Program-made: the position numbers and the translations under genes
From: Terasakiella magnetica
GTDB taxonomy: Bacteria > Pseudomonadota > Alphaproteobacteria > Rhodospirillales > Magnetospirillaceae
Direction of reading: 5' to 3'
Length of the DNA: 45,560 nt
Assembly: GCA_902729415.1 (NCBI GenBank)
Contig: CACVCF010000235.1
Coordinates: 1 to 45,560 of the forward strand
Shown here: positions 33,058-41,347 of the stretch, one piece after another
Layout of the letters: each line of letters begins with the position of its first letter
Position numbering within the stretch: the stretch's first letter is position 1
The notes under the pieces: generated by a model
Told to the model about the DNA's origin: nothing
What the model saw: only the letters and a program-made list of their open reading frames with translations
The model's database searches: none

Positions 33058-34358
33058 GCGATATCACGCCGTCCGACACGCAAAGACGCGCCATCGCCAC
33101 CATCCGCCGGTGGTTCGAGACCGGGACGGAGCAACAGCCGGTGTTCCGGTTGTTCGGCTTCGCTGGCACCGGCAAATCCACCGTGCTGAAATTCGCCCTC
33201 GACGATCTCGGCCTCAGCCCCCACACCGAGGATTGTCCCGGCGTGGTCACCGCCACCTTCACCGGCAAGGCCGCCCTGGTGCTGCGACGCAAGGGCACTC
33301 CGGCCCGGACCATCCACAGTCTGATCTACAGCGTTATCGAGGCCACCGAGGAGGAGATCGAGGAGGCGCAGAAACGGATCGCCCAAGCCGAGATCGACGC
33401 TCGTTCCTTGGGAGGCTTCGACCGCACCGCCGCCGAAGCCGCCATCGAGGCGATGCGCCAGTCGGTGAGGGAGATGAAGAAGCCGCGCTTCGCCCTCAAT
33501 CCCGACAGTCCGGCCGCCAGCGCCAAGCTGATCGTTCTGGACGAGGTGTCCATGGTGGGCGAGGAAATGGCCCGCGACCTGATGAGCTTCAAGCGCCCCA
33601 TCCTGGTGCTGGGCGATCCCGGCCAGTTGCCGCCGATCAAGGGCGAGGGCGCTTTCACGCAAGCCGCGCCCGACATCATGCTGACCGAGATCCACCGCCA
33701 GGCCGCCGAAAGCGCCATCATCCGCCTCGCCACCCTGGCCCGCGAAGGCCAGCCCATCGGCTTCGGCCAATACGACGATCATGCTTGGAAGATGCGCATG
33801 GCCGACGTCACCCCAGATCAGGCCCTCCGTGGAGGCCAGGTGATCTGCGGCCGCAACGCCACCCGGTTCCAGCTCAACAACGCCCTTCGCCGTGCCGCCG
33901 GGTTTGGGGGATCGTTCCTGCCCACGGGGCCGGGCGAGAAGATCATCTGCCTCAAGAACCAGTCCGATCTCGGCTTGATCAACGGCATGTTCCTGTCGCT
34001 GGCCGATATCGTCGACGAGGGCAGCCTGTACTTCTCGGCGGTCATCACCGACGAGGATGGCAATCCAGTTGGCCCACCGGCCAGGGACAGCAAGCCGGGG
34101 CGCTTGCTGCTCTACAAGGGCCATTTCGAGGACCATGTCGCCCTCGACCCGAATCGCCATGACCGCGATTGGCGCAACAAGAAGAAGCTGACCGAGGCCA
34201 CCTTCGGCTGGGCCATCACCTGCCACAAGGCGCAAGGATCGCAGTGGGAGAACGTCGTGGTCTGGGATGACGGCCTCGGCCGCACCGAACAGGACCGCCG
34301 CCGCTGGCTCTACACCGCCATCACTCGCGCCGAGCGGGGGCTGGTGATCCTGGCATGA
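33054..34358 (+). CDS. RecD/Dda-like DNA helicase
   Basis: A 434-residue superfamily 1B helicase. Walker A FGFAGTGKSTVLKFAL (about residue 35), motif Ia ATFTGKAALVLRRKG, Walker B KLIVLDEVSMVGEEMA, motif III ILVLGDPGQLPPIKGEG, and the late motifs FGWAITCHKAQGSQWENVVV and WLYTAITRAERGLVIL. The frame is open back to 32541, but that part overlaps the nuclease gene; ATG 33054 overlaps the nuclease stop. It likely serves phage replication or recombination. Confidence 0.9.
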   Translation: MSDITPSDTQRRAIATIRRWFETGTEQQPVFRLFGFAGTGKSTVLKFALDDLGLSPHTEDCPGVVTATFTGKAALVLRRKGTPARTIHSLIYSVIEATEEEIEEAQKRIAQAEIDARSLGGFDRTAAEAAIEAMRQSVREMKKPRFALNPDSPAASAKLIVLDEVSMVGEEMARDLMSFKRPILVLGDPGQLPPIKGEGAFTQAAPDIMLTEIHRQAAESAIIRLATLAREGQPIGFGQYDDHAWKMRMADVTPDQALRGGQVICGRNATRFQLNNALRRAAGFGGSFLPTGPGEKIICLKNQSDLGLINGMFLSLADIVDEGSLYFSAVITDEDGNPVGPPARDSKPGRLLLYKGHFEDHVALDPNRHDRDWRNKKKLTEATFGWAITCHKAQGSQWENVVVWDDGLGRTEQDRRRWLYTAITRAERGLVILA

Positions 34359-34819
34359 TCGATCTCAACGATATCTGGCTGGCGCCGTCGCGCTTCGACC
34401 TGCCCGAAATCCGCGACCGCCTCGCCGCCACCGCACCGGACTGGCTGCCCGGCCTGTTCCCCAACGCCCGTCTGGCCCAGGACCGGCGGACGCTACGCTG
34501 CGCCGACCTGTCGGGCCGAGCCCCTCGCAAGGACGGCTCGTGCATCATCCATCTCATCGGCCATCATGCCGGTTGGGGCTTCGACCACGCCACCGGCGAG
34601 AGTGCCGGACCCATCGATCTGATCCACCACGCCACCGGCCTTGCCGACCGCGATCTATTCGAGGAAGCCGCCCGGCTGGCACGGCTGGATCTGCCCGCAG
34701 TGGCCCGCCCCATGGTGGCGAAACCGAGCCATGACCTGGAAGTGGCCCGTACCCATCTGACCGAACCGACCAGGGAATCGCTGCGAAAGCTTCTCGACAC
34801 CATCATGACCGGCCTCTGA
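34355..34819 (+). CDS. N-terminal fragment of a phage primase-like protein
   Basis: A 154-residue protein starting in the helicase stop (ATGA). It reads DWLPGLFPNARLAQDRRTLR, CADLSGRAPRKDGSCIIHLI, then GWGFDHATGESAGPIDLIHH and LFEEAARLARLDLP. This is the N-terminal part of toprim-type primases/helicases of phages and islands, which normally continue with a toprim domain. Here the similarity ends after SHDLEVAR (about 34750) and a short unrelated tail follows. IS91-family DNA starts close by, so truncation by that insertion is the likely cause. Confidence 0.65.
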   Translation: MIDLNDIWLAPSRFDLPEIRDRLAATAPDWLPGLFPNARLAQDRRTLRCADLSGRAPRKDGSCIIHLIGHHAGWGFDHATGESAGPIDLIHHATGLADRDLFEEAARLARLDLPAVARPMVAKPSHDLEVARTHLTEPTRESLRKLLDTIMTGL

Positions 34820-36240
34820 CGGGGCGGCCATGATCGACGTTCAGACCGTGTTCCGTCGTTTCGCCGGCGGATACCTGGCGGAGCATGGTGCGTCCATGCT
34901 GCCGTCGCATCGCCGCGCCATCGCCGACATCCTCGCCTGCCGGACACCGGCCCTGGGCGGGCATCTGTGGCATTGTCCGTCCTGCAGCGCCGACGTCTAT
35001 GCCTATCATTCCTGCCGCAACCGGTCCTGTCCGACCTGCCATGCCGGGCAGACCGAACGCTGGCTGGCCGACCGCCAGGCGGAGATGCTGCCGGCGCCCT
35101 ACGTCCACATCACCGTGACCGTGCCCGAGGGGTTACGATCCATAATGCAGGCCAATCAGAAGGACGGCTACGCCCTGCTGATGAAGGCCGCGGCGGAAGC
35201 GATCATCGAATTGGCCGCCGACCCGAAATATGTCGGTGGCACCGTCGGCGTGCTGGCGGTGCTGCACACCTGGACCCAGCAGATGGTCTATCACCCGCAC
35301 GTCCATTGCCTGGTCACCGGCGGCGGCGTCTCGGCGGACGGGCGGTTCTGGCGGCCGGCGCGGCGGAACTTCCTGGTGCCGGTCAAGGCGCTGGCCAAAC
35401 TGGTCCGCGGCAAGCTCCGGGCGGCCTTGGCCAGAAAGCGGCCGGATCTGGCTGTTCCCGACGACGTGTGGCGCATGCCGTGGATCGTCCACGCCACCGC
35501 CTGGGGCCGGGGCGAACAGGCGGTGCTGGATTATCTGGCCCGCTATGTGTTCCGCATCGCCATCACCAAGAGCCGGATCGTCGGTCTCGACGACCAGGGT
35601 GTGACCATCCGCCACAAGGTCCGCAAATCCAACCGCTGGCGCACCATTCGTCTCGGCGGGCACGAATTCATGCGCCGCTTCCTGACCCATGTCCTGCCCA
35701 AGGGACTGCACAAGGTCCGTTACTTCGGCCTGTGGCACCCCAGCAAACGTGAACTGGCCCGCAAGGTTCGGGTGATGCTGTCGCTCGAGCGGCCGATCAA
35801 ACAGCCTGCCGCGGAGACGCCCGACGAACCGCCCCAGCAGAACCGGGTCGAACCCGATCCTGACATCCGGACTTGTCCCTGCTGTCGCCACGGGCCCCTC
35901 GTTCTTGTTCGCCGCCTTCGGGCACAAACCGCCATGGGACCGTGATCACAACGCGCTGTCGTCATTGCGCGGGAATCCGTTGCCGCAGGCGAGACTATGT
36001 CTGTGATCGATGCCCTATTGCCATGCGTGAGGAATATGGGCCAAATCTTCATCAGCCCAAGCCCTGATCCGGCACTCAATATCCGGCTCAGATGATGGTC
36101 ATCGCGAATCGACGCCAGCGTTTTTCATTCGCGCACCGGCCATAACGCCAATCGGCACTCGATGACATCAGGGGCCGACGTGAAATTTCCATAATGTAAG
36201 TGGCGCCGTGCCTCCCGTCCGCGTTCAGTCCAACCGACCT
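34763..36240 (+). mobile_element. IS91-family insertion (ends approximate)
   Basis: A rolling-circle-type transposase gene lies within the prophage operon. Primase similarity stops near 34750, and a GAAC tetranucleotide, the IS91-type junction, occurs at 34763-34766. Downstream of the transposase, 35946-36326 holds no gene. It ends in a strong hairpin at 36240-36265 that could be the origin end. IS91 elements make no target duplication, so the exact ends cannot be fixed from one copy. Confidence 0.4.
34830..35945 (+). CDS. IS91-family transposase (HUH/Y1)
   Basis: A 371-residue transposase. N-terminal zinc finger with CPSCSADVYAYHSCRNRSCP and TCHAGQ; central HUH metal site YHPHVHCLVTGGG; catalytic tyrosine region VLDYLARYVFRIAITKSRI; KFVR-like DNA-binding segment (RRFLTHVLPKGLHKVRYFGL). 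A C-terminal CPCC pair is present. Rolling-circle transposition is expected. It starts only ten bases after the primase fragment, so it may be read from the prophage operon. Confidence 0.92.
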   Translation: MIDVQTVFRRFAGGYLAEHGASMLPSHRRAIADILACRTPALGGHLWHCPSCSADVYAYHSCRNRSCPTCHAGQTERWLADRQAEMLPAPYVHITVTVPEGLRSIMQANQKDGYALLMKAAAEAIIELAADPKYVGGTVGVLAVLHTWTQQMVYHPHVHCLVTGGGVSADGRFWRPARRNFLVPVKALAKLVRGKLRAALARKRPDLAVPDDVWRMPWIVHATAWGRGEQAVLDYLARYVFRIAITKSRIVGLDDQGVTIRHKVRKSNRWRTIRLGGHEFMRRFLTHVLPKGLHKVRYFGLWHPSKRELARKVRVMLSLERPIKQPAAETPDEPPQQNRVEPDPDIRTCPCCRHGPLVLVRRLRAQTAMGP

Positions 36241-36321
36241 TCTGCGTCGGCTGCGCGACGCAGAAACTCGTGTTTCGTTTCCACCAGCAGGTTTCCAGTT
36301 TCCACCTGATCCAGGTTTCCA
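36240..36321. repeat. Strong hairpin and four GTTTCCA repeats upstream of the second methyltransferase
   Basis: TTCTGCGTCG (36240-36249) and CGACGCAGAA (36256-36265) form a perfect 10-bp stem with loop GCTGCG. Right after it, GTTTCCA occurs four times, starting at 36277, 36291, 36298 and 36315, all on one strand and all just before the methyltransferase ATG at 36327. The hairpin could be an IS91 end. The repeats could be a regulator site. Confidence 0.5.
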
Positions 36322-36326
36322 CCGCC

Positions 36327-38003
36327 ATGCAGCTTGTCCATCCCGAGCCGAGTCTCCCGGCGCTCGGCTTGATGCCGCACGTCCAGGGGCTGGTTTACGG
36401 CTCGGTGTGCAGCGGAATCGAGGCGGCGACGGCGGCCTGGGAACCGTTGGGTTGGCGGGCGGCGTTCTTCGCCGAGATCGAGCCGTTTCCTTCCGCCGTA
36501 CTGGCGCACTGCTATCCCACCATCCCGAATCTCGGCGATATGACAGCCATCGACGGTTCGGCATGGCGGGGCAAGATCGACGTGCTGGTGGGTGGCACGC
36601 CCTGTCAGGCGTTCTCGGTGGCGGGCCTGCGCAAGTCGCTGGACGACGCCCGTGGCAACCTTGCCCTCAAATTCGTGGAACTCGCCGATGCCATCGATCC
36701 AGCTTGGATTATTTGGGAAAACGTCCCCGGAGTCCTGTCCACCCGCGACAACGCCTTCGGATGCCTTCTGGGCGGACTGGCCGGAGAAGATGGTCCGGTT
36801 GTCCCGCCAGGGGGCAAATGGTCGGACGCTGGTGTTGTCGTTGGACCCGCGCGCACAGTCGCGTGGCGGGTGCTCGACGCCCAATATTTCGGCCTGGCCC
36901 AACGACGCCGTCGTGTGTTCGTTGTCGCAGGTGCTGGAGACCGGGCAGATCCCGTCCAAGTACTTTTTGAGCGCGAAGGCCTGCGCCGGGATCATCCGCC
37001 GCGCCGAGAAGCGGGGCAAGGCGCTGCCGGTTCGGCTGCATGCCGCGCTTATGGCGGCAACAATACCTCCGGCCCCATCGACGTCGCCACCGCTCTGAAT
37101 GCCTGTGCGTCTGCCAGTGGCCGGATGGATTTCGAGAGCGAGACCTTCGTCGCCACAACCTTGCGGGCCCGCGACCTGTCCCGTGGCGTCGATAGCGACT
37201 GCACCGACACGCTGATCGCCCACACCTTGCGGGCCAAGGCAAACCTCGCCCATCGGCCCGACATCGACACCCTGGTTACCCATTCCCTGCGCGGCGAGGG
37301 CTTCGACGCCTCGGAAGACGGCACCGGACGCGGCACCCCGTTGGTGCCGGTGGCCATTCCCATTCAGGAGGCCGGTGCCCGCACCGGCATCAGCACCACC
37401 GACGTGCGGGCCGGAATCGGTGTCGGCAGTGATGGCGATCCGATGTTCACTTTGCAGGCGGGCAAGCAGCACGCCGTGGCGTTCAATCTGCGCGGCCGCG
37501 ACGATGGGGCGCAGGCCGAGATCGATGCCGACAACCTCGCCAGCCTGCGGGCGGCCAGCGGCGGCTCCAGCCGCAGCTACGTCGCCTTCGCCCAGAATCA
37601 GCGGGACGAGGTCCGCTCCCTGACAATTGCGGGCGCTCTGGCCGCTGAGCCGGGAACCAAACAGCAGACCTATGTGGCGTTCGACTGCAAGGCCGGCACC
37701 GGATTCCAATCGGTCGCGAATAACGGCGTCACCCCGACGCTCCGGGCGATGAATGCCCTGGGCCGCGACAATGGCGGCGGCCAATTGGCGGTCCAGCACG
37801 ACATGGCGGTGCGCCGCCTGACGCCCCGCGAATGCGAGCGCCTGCAGGGCTTCCCCGACGATTACACCCAGATCCTCTGGCGCAAGAAGGCTGCCGAGGA
37901 CTGTCCCGACGGCCCTCGTTACCGGGCTCTGGGCAACTCCATGGCCGTGCCGGTGATGCGCTGGATCGGGCGCCGCATCCAGGCGGCAGGACAACGGCCA
38001 TGA
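36327..38003 (+). CDS. Phage-type DNA (cytosine-5) methyltransferase with repetitive insert
   Basis: A 558-residue C5 methyltransferase. Motif I YGSVCSGIEAATAAWEPLG, catalytic motif IV VLVGGTPCQAFSVAGLR, motif VI IIWENVPGVLS, motif VIII FGLAQRRRRVFVVA, motif IX RLTPRECERLQGFPDDY and motif X YRALGNSMAVPVMRW. Between VIII and IX lies an unusually long, repetitive segment of about 300 residues (TTLRARDLSRGVDSD, HTLRAKANLAHRP, HSLRGEGFDASEDGTGRG), typical of multispecific phage enzymes. ATG 36327 is preferred; the frame is open to 36270. Its stop overlaps the PAPS-reductase-like gene (ATGA). It may protect phage DNA from host restriction. Confidence 0.9.
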   Translation: MQLVHPEPSLPALGLMPHVQGLVYGSVCSGIEAATAAWEPLGWRAAFFAEIEPFPSAVLAHCYPTIPNLGDMTAIDGSAWRGKIDVLVGGTPCQAFSVAGLRKSLDDARGNLALKFVELADAIDPAWIIWENVPGVLSTRDNAFGCLLGGLAGEDGPVVPPGGKWSDAGVVVGPARTVAWRVLDAQYFGLAQRRRRVFVVAGAGDRADPVQVLFEREGLRRDHPPRREAGQGAAGSAACRAYGGNNTSGPIDVATALNACASASGRMDFESETFVATTLRARDLSRGVDSDCTDTLIAHTLRAKANLAHRPDIDTLVTHSLRGEGFDASEDGTGRGTPLVPVAIPIQEAGARTGISTTDVRAGIGVGSDGDPMFTLQAGKQHAVAFNLRGRDDGAQAEIDADNLASLRAASGGSSRSYVAFAQNQRDEVRSLTIAGALAAEPGTKQQTYVAFDCKAGTGFQSVANNGVTPTLRAMNALGRDNGGGQLAVQHDMAVRRLTPRECERLQGFPDDYTQILWRKKAAEDCPDGPRYRALGNSMAVPVMRWIGRRIQAAGQRP

Positions 38004-38866
38004 CCCGCAATCCTTATCGCATCGACGGCCCCGCCCTGGTGTCGTTCTCGGGTGGGCGCACGTCCGGCTACATGCTGCGCCAGATCCTGGACGCCCATGA
38101 TGGGCAACTGCCCGCCGACATCCATGTCGTGTTTTTCAATACGGGCAGGGAATTCGAGCAGACCCTGCGCTTCGTCCACGAATGCTCGGTGCGATGGTCG
38201 GTTCCGATCATCTGGCTGGAATACGATCCCGCCGAGCCGTTCGACACCGGAGTGGTGGGCTACAACAGCGCGGCCCGCGATGGGGAACCCTTCGAGAAGA
38301 TCGTCAAGGTGCGGGGCTTCCTCCCCAACCCGACCATGCGGCTCTGCACCCATTACCTCAAGGTCAAGCGCGGTATCGCCTTCATGCGCGACATGCTGGG
38401 CTACGAGGAATGGGTCAACGTCGTCGGTCTGCGCCATGACGAGCCCCGCCGTGTCGCCCGCCAGAAGGCCATGAACGAAGCCGGCAAGGAGCGGTTCGAG
38501 ACGGTGCTGCCGCTCGACGTGGCCAAGGTGACACGCCGCGACGTGTCGGCGTTCTGGAAGCGCCAGCCCTTCGATCTCGGCTTGCCCGACAACAACGGCA
38601 AGACCCCGTTGGGCAATTGCGACCTCTGCTTCATGAAGGGCGCGGCGACCATCAAGGGGATCATGCGGTTGTTTCCCGAACGGGCCAGTTGGTGGATCGA
38701 CATGGAACGCAACGCCCCGGCCATGGGCAGTCTGACCAAGCCTGAAATGGCGCTGTTTCGCGCCGACCGGCCCAGCTACCGCGAATTGCTCAATTTCGTC
38801 CTCCGCCAGCGGGATTTCGAGGGCGGGCCTTCGGACGATTGCCTGCCCTGCGACTGTACGGACTGA
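38000..38866 (+). CDS. PAPS-reductase-like (PP-loop) protein
   Basis: A 288-residue protein of the phosphoadenosine-phosphosulphate reductase superfamily. The PP-loop LVSFSGGRTSGYMLRQIL lies near residue 14, followed by VVFFNTGREFEQTLRFVHEC. Conserved cysteines sit in LCTHYLKVKRG and GNCDLCFMKGAAT, with CLPCDCTD at the end. Phage members of this group are common, but the reaction is not known; they may activate or transfer sulphur, as DndC does in DNA phosphorothioation. It is coupled to the methyltransferase by ATGA overlap. Confidence 0.82.
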   Translation: MTRNPYRIDGPALVSFSGGRTSGYMLRQILDAHDGQLPADIHVVFFNTGREFEQTLRFVHECSVRWSVPIIWLEYDPAEPFDTGVVGYNSAARDGEPFEKIVKVRGFLPNPTMRLCTHYLKVKRGIAFMRDMLGYEEWVNVVGLRHDEPRRVARQKAMNEAGKERFETVLPLDVAKVTRRDVSAFWKRQPFDLGLPDNNGKTPLGNCDLCFMKGAATIKGIMRLFPERASWWIDMERNAPAMGSLTKPEMALFRADRPSYRELLNFVLRQRDFEGGPSDDCLPCDCTD

Positions 38867-38868
38867 TC

Positions 38869-39126
38869 ATGACCCATCCGCTTCCCGACACGGTCGAGGC
38901 TTGGCCCATCGACCGGCTGATCCCCTATGGCCGCAATGCGCGGACCCATTCGGACAGCCAGGTGGCCCAGATCGCCGCCAGCATGGTCGAGTTCGGCTGG
39001 ACCAATCCCGTGCTGGCCGACAGCAAAGGCAACGTCATCGCCGGGCATGGCCGACTGCCCGGCAGCTTGCCCGCCAGGATGGCAGCGCCATCGACGTCAA
39101 GACCGAGGCGTCCATCCTCCCCGTGA
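38869..39126 (+). pseudogene. ParB-like nuclease domain, truncated
   Basis: An 85-codon frame whose first 63 residues are a clear ParB/Srx N-terminal domain: VEAWPIDRLIPYGRNARTHS, QVAQIAASMVEFGWTNPVLA and NVIAGHGRL. Family members then continue (usually AARKLG...VPVI...), often fused to a DNA methylase. Here the sequence instead runs out of frame into DNA that encodes the end of another protein. The domain is cut after GHGRL, near 39055, by a deletion. Confidence 0.75.
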
Positions 39127-39170
39127 ACAAGCGGCCCCGCCTGGCGGTGCGCCTGTTCTCGGGCAACTGA
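39060..39170 (+). pseudogene. C-terminal remnant of a phage structural gene
   Basis: In a different frame from the ParB fragment, 39075-39170 reads QDGSAIDVKTEASILPVNKR then PRLAVRLFSGN and stops two bases before the head-tail joining gene. This looks like a genuine gene end that has lost its front. Position and order (just before head-tail joining) suggest a capsid, head or portal-region gene. The identity is not certain. Confidence 0.5.
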
Positions 39171-39172
39171 GC

Positions 39173-39469
39173 ATGACCGCCTTTGCCGACGCCCTCGACG
39201 ACCTGTTCGCCGATCCGAACATGGCCGTCACCGTCAGCTACCAGGGTCGGTCCATCCGTGCCCTGGTAGGGCGGCCCGACCGCGATCTCGAATTCGCCGA
39301 CATCACCGTTCACACAGCGACGGCGATATTCGAGGTCCGGCGGAAGGAGGTTGCCAGTCCGGCGGCAGGGGACGTGATCGTCCATGACGGCGACAGCTTC
39401 GTCGTCCAGGGTGAACCCCGCCTCGATGCCGAACGGCTGGTGTGGACGATCAGCGTGAGGCCAACATGA
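39173..39469 (+). CDS. Phage head-tail joining protein
   Basis: A 98-residue small beta-rich protein: FADALDDLFADPNMAVTVSY, GRSIRALVGRPDRDLEFADI, AGDVIVHDGDSFVVQGEPRL, ending WTISVRPT. Size and pattern fit the head-tail connector proteins (gpFII-like) that seal the head and join the tail. ATG 39173 follows the structural remnant directly. Its stop overlaps the next gene (ATGA). Confidence 0.65.
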   Translation: MTAFADALDDLFADPNMAVTVSYQGRSIRALVGRPDRDLEFADITVHTATAIFEVRRKEVASPAAGDVIVHDGDSFVVQGEPRLDAERLVWTISVRPT

Positions 39470-40104
39470 AACTGGCGGCAGCCCTTTCCGGCGATCTGCG
39501 CAAGATCATGGCCGAGGAGGTCAAGGCTGCCGAGGATGCCGTCACCGCCGGGATGCGCCAAGCCGCCGACGGCCTGAAGGCCGATCTCCGCCGCCAGATT
39601 ACCGAGGCCGGCATGGGCCAGCGTCTCGCCAATACCTGGCGGGCCGAACTTTATCCCAAGGGCCGGAAAAGTATCAAGGCGGCGGGCTTCGTCTTCACCA
39701 GGGCACCGACCATCATCCGCGCTTTTGACCAGGGTGCCATGATCAAATCCAAGCATGGCTTCTGGTTGGCGATCCCCACACCCGCCGCCGGCACCGGCGC
39801 CCGAGGCAAGCGCATGACGCCGGGTCTGTGGGAGCAGATGCATGGTGCCCGGCTGCGCTTCATCTACCGCCGGGGCGCGCCCTCGCTGCTGGTGGCAGAA
39901 AACATGCGGGCACGGGCGGGGAAAAGGGGCGGCTTCGCCAAGGGCAGCGCCTCGGCACTCCGCTCCGGGCGCGGGCTGGCCAGTGTGGTGATGTTCATCC
40001 TGGTCCCGCAGGTGAGCTTGAAGAAGCGCCTCGACGTGGACGGCGTCGCCGAGCGGTGGGCTTCGGCGCTGCCGGAGCTGATCGTCAGAAATTGGCGGAA
40101 TTAG
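39466..40104 (+). CDS. DUF6441 phage protein (tail connector region)
   Basis: A 212-residue protein with the DUF6441 pattern: GLKADLRRQITEAGMGQRLA, NTWRAELYPKGRKSIKAAGF, VFTRAPTIIRAFDQGAMIKS, HGFWLAIPTPAAG. Proteins of this family sit between head-tail joining and tail genes in siphophages and may be neck or tail-completion components. The last 20 bases overlap the 3' end of the convergent fic gene. Confidence 0.75.
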   Translation: MKLAAALSGDLRKIMAEEVKAAEDAVTAGMRQAADGLKADLRRQITEAGMGQRLANTWRAELYPKGRKSIKAAGFVFTRAPTIIRAFDQGAMIKSKHGFWLAIPTPAAGTGARGKRMTPGLWEQMHGARLRFIYRRGAPSLLVAENMRARAGKRGGFAKGSASALRSGRGLASVVMFILVPQVSLKKRLDVDGVAERWASALPELIVRNWRN

Positions 40105-41218
40105 GGTCCGTAACCGGCAGCATCCCGGCCACGCTATAGCTGGTGCGTTTGCTGCCGCCCGGATTGCGGACCAGAACGCCCCGTTCCAGTAGGTCATTGA
40201 TGTCGCGTTGGGCGGTATCGACCGAGCATTTGCCGATGGCGGCCCACTTCTTGGCGGAAAGGTTGCCCTCGAATCCGTCCATGAAGCGATTGAGGACGGC
40301 CTTCTGCCGGGCCGACATCGGCTCGGAGGTGAAGCGCCGCCAGAATTCGGCTTTGCCCAGCACACCCTGGGCCGCCACTTCGGCGGCATCGATGGCTCGG
40401 CCATAGCATTGGACGAACCAGGACAGCCACGCGGTGATGTCGAGGCTGCCGCGCTGGGTCCGCTCCAGGATTTCGTAGTAGTGGCTGCGCTCCCGCTGGA
40501 TCTGCGCCGACATGCTGTAGAAGCGCTGGCCGGTGCCCTCCATCTGGGCCAATGCGAGATCGGCGATGGTGCGGGCAATGCGGCCATTGCCGTCGTCGAA
40601 CGGGTGGATAGTCACGAACCACAGATGGGCGATGGCGCTCCGCAGCAGGCCGTCCATTGGCGGGGTTTGATTGAACCAAGCCAGGAACTTCGCGATTTCG
40701 CTCCCGACCTGATTGGCTGGTGGGGCTTCATAATGGACCTTGGGGCGTTCAATCGGGCCGGACACCACCTGCATGGGGCCGGCACTGTCGGTGCGCCAGT
40801 CGCCAATGGTGATCTTGTGCAGCCCGGACCACCCGGTCGGGAAGAGCGCGGCATGCCACCCGAAGAGGCGTTGCTGTGCCAGGGGAATCGCATGGTTGCG
40901 TAGGGCATCGAGCATCATCTCGACGATGCCGTCGATTTTGCGATCCGGGGGCAGCAGGCCGCCGTCCGGCAGCCCTAAACGCCGGGCTACAGAAGAGCGG
41001 ACGCTGGCCATATCCAGCCTCTCGCCCTCGATCTCCGAGGTCTTGATCACGTCTTCGGTGGTGGCCCGGAGTTCCGCCTCGCACTGAAGGTCGAAACCGA
41101 GACGCTGCATCTGGCCAAGCAGATGCCCCTGCTTGTGTCGGGCTTCCGCCAGGGGCATCAGCAACGCTTGGGCATCCCAGCGGAATTGGGGCCAGTCGTC
41201 TTCTCTCCAGATGTACAC
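40085..41218 (-). CDS. Fic family protein
   Basis: A 377-residue Fic protein. An N-terminal DUF4172-like region carries an inhibitory motif TSEIEGE (residues 60-66; S/TxxxEG), which places it in the self-inhibited class II. The catalytic motif HPFDDGNGRIAR (residues 205-216) is intact. The C-terminus has a winged-helix part (AAIGKCSVDTAQRDINDLLE). Fic enzymes attach AMP or other groups to target proteins. It is on the opposite strand inside the tail operon, like a phage moron, and is preceded by two related palindromes. It could be a regulator, toxin or superinfection factor. Confidence 0.88.
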   Translation of the reverse strand: MYIWREDDWPQFRWDAQALLMPLAEARHKQGHLLGQMQRLGFDLQCEAELRATTEDVIKTSEIEGERLDMASVRSSVARRLGLPDGGLLPPDRKIDGIVEMMLDALRNHAIPLAQQRLFGWHAALFPTGWSGLHKITIGDWRTDSAGPMQVVSGPIERPKVHYEAPPANQVGSEIAKFLAWFNQTPPMDGLLRSAIAHLWFVTIHPFDDGNGRIARTIADLALAQMEGTGQRFYSMSAQIQRERSHYYEILERTQRGSLDITAWLSWFVQCYGRAIDAAEVAAQGVLGKAEFWRRFTSEPMSARQKAVLNRFMDGFEGNLSAKKWAAIGKCSVDTAQRDINDLLERGVLVRNPGGSKRTSYSVAGMLPVTDPNSANF

Positions 41219-41221
41219 GGC

Positions 41222-41302
41222 ATTTCTCCGCAGAAGTTACGGAGAATATGGCGTCATTCGCTGCAGGCAGCAACGCAATTCACCGCACATGTTGCGGAGA
41301 AT
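41222..41302 (-). promoter_or_regulatory. Two matching palindromic operators upstream of fic
   Basis: Palindrome 1 at 41222-41247 and palindrome 2 at 41278-41302 share the pattern ATTCTCCGYA-N5-TGCGGWGAA(A/T) on the minus strand, with five-base centres. Palindrome 1 has perfect outer arms TTCTCCG/CGGAGAA. Palindrome 2 matches in nine of ten arm bases. A third half-site ATTCGCCGCA lies at 41311-41320. They occupy the fic promoter and the region before the next tail gene, so a protein binding here, perhaps the Fic winged-helix part, could control both directions. Confidence 0.65.
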
Positions 41303-41347
41303 TTTGAGTTATTCGCCGCATGAGCAGTTATTCGAGATCGGGAAAGC

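Noticed and set aside
36277..36321. GTTTCCA copies as a CRISPR-like array
   Set aside because: The repeats are only seven bases and spacing is irregular (14, 7, 17); no cas genes are near. The Cas4-like nuclease belongs to the phage recombination module.
36225..37994. 589-codon open frame on the minus strand
   Set aside because: It is antisense to the second C5 methyltransferase, whose six motifs are in order.
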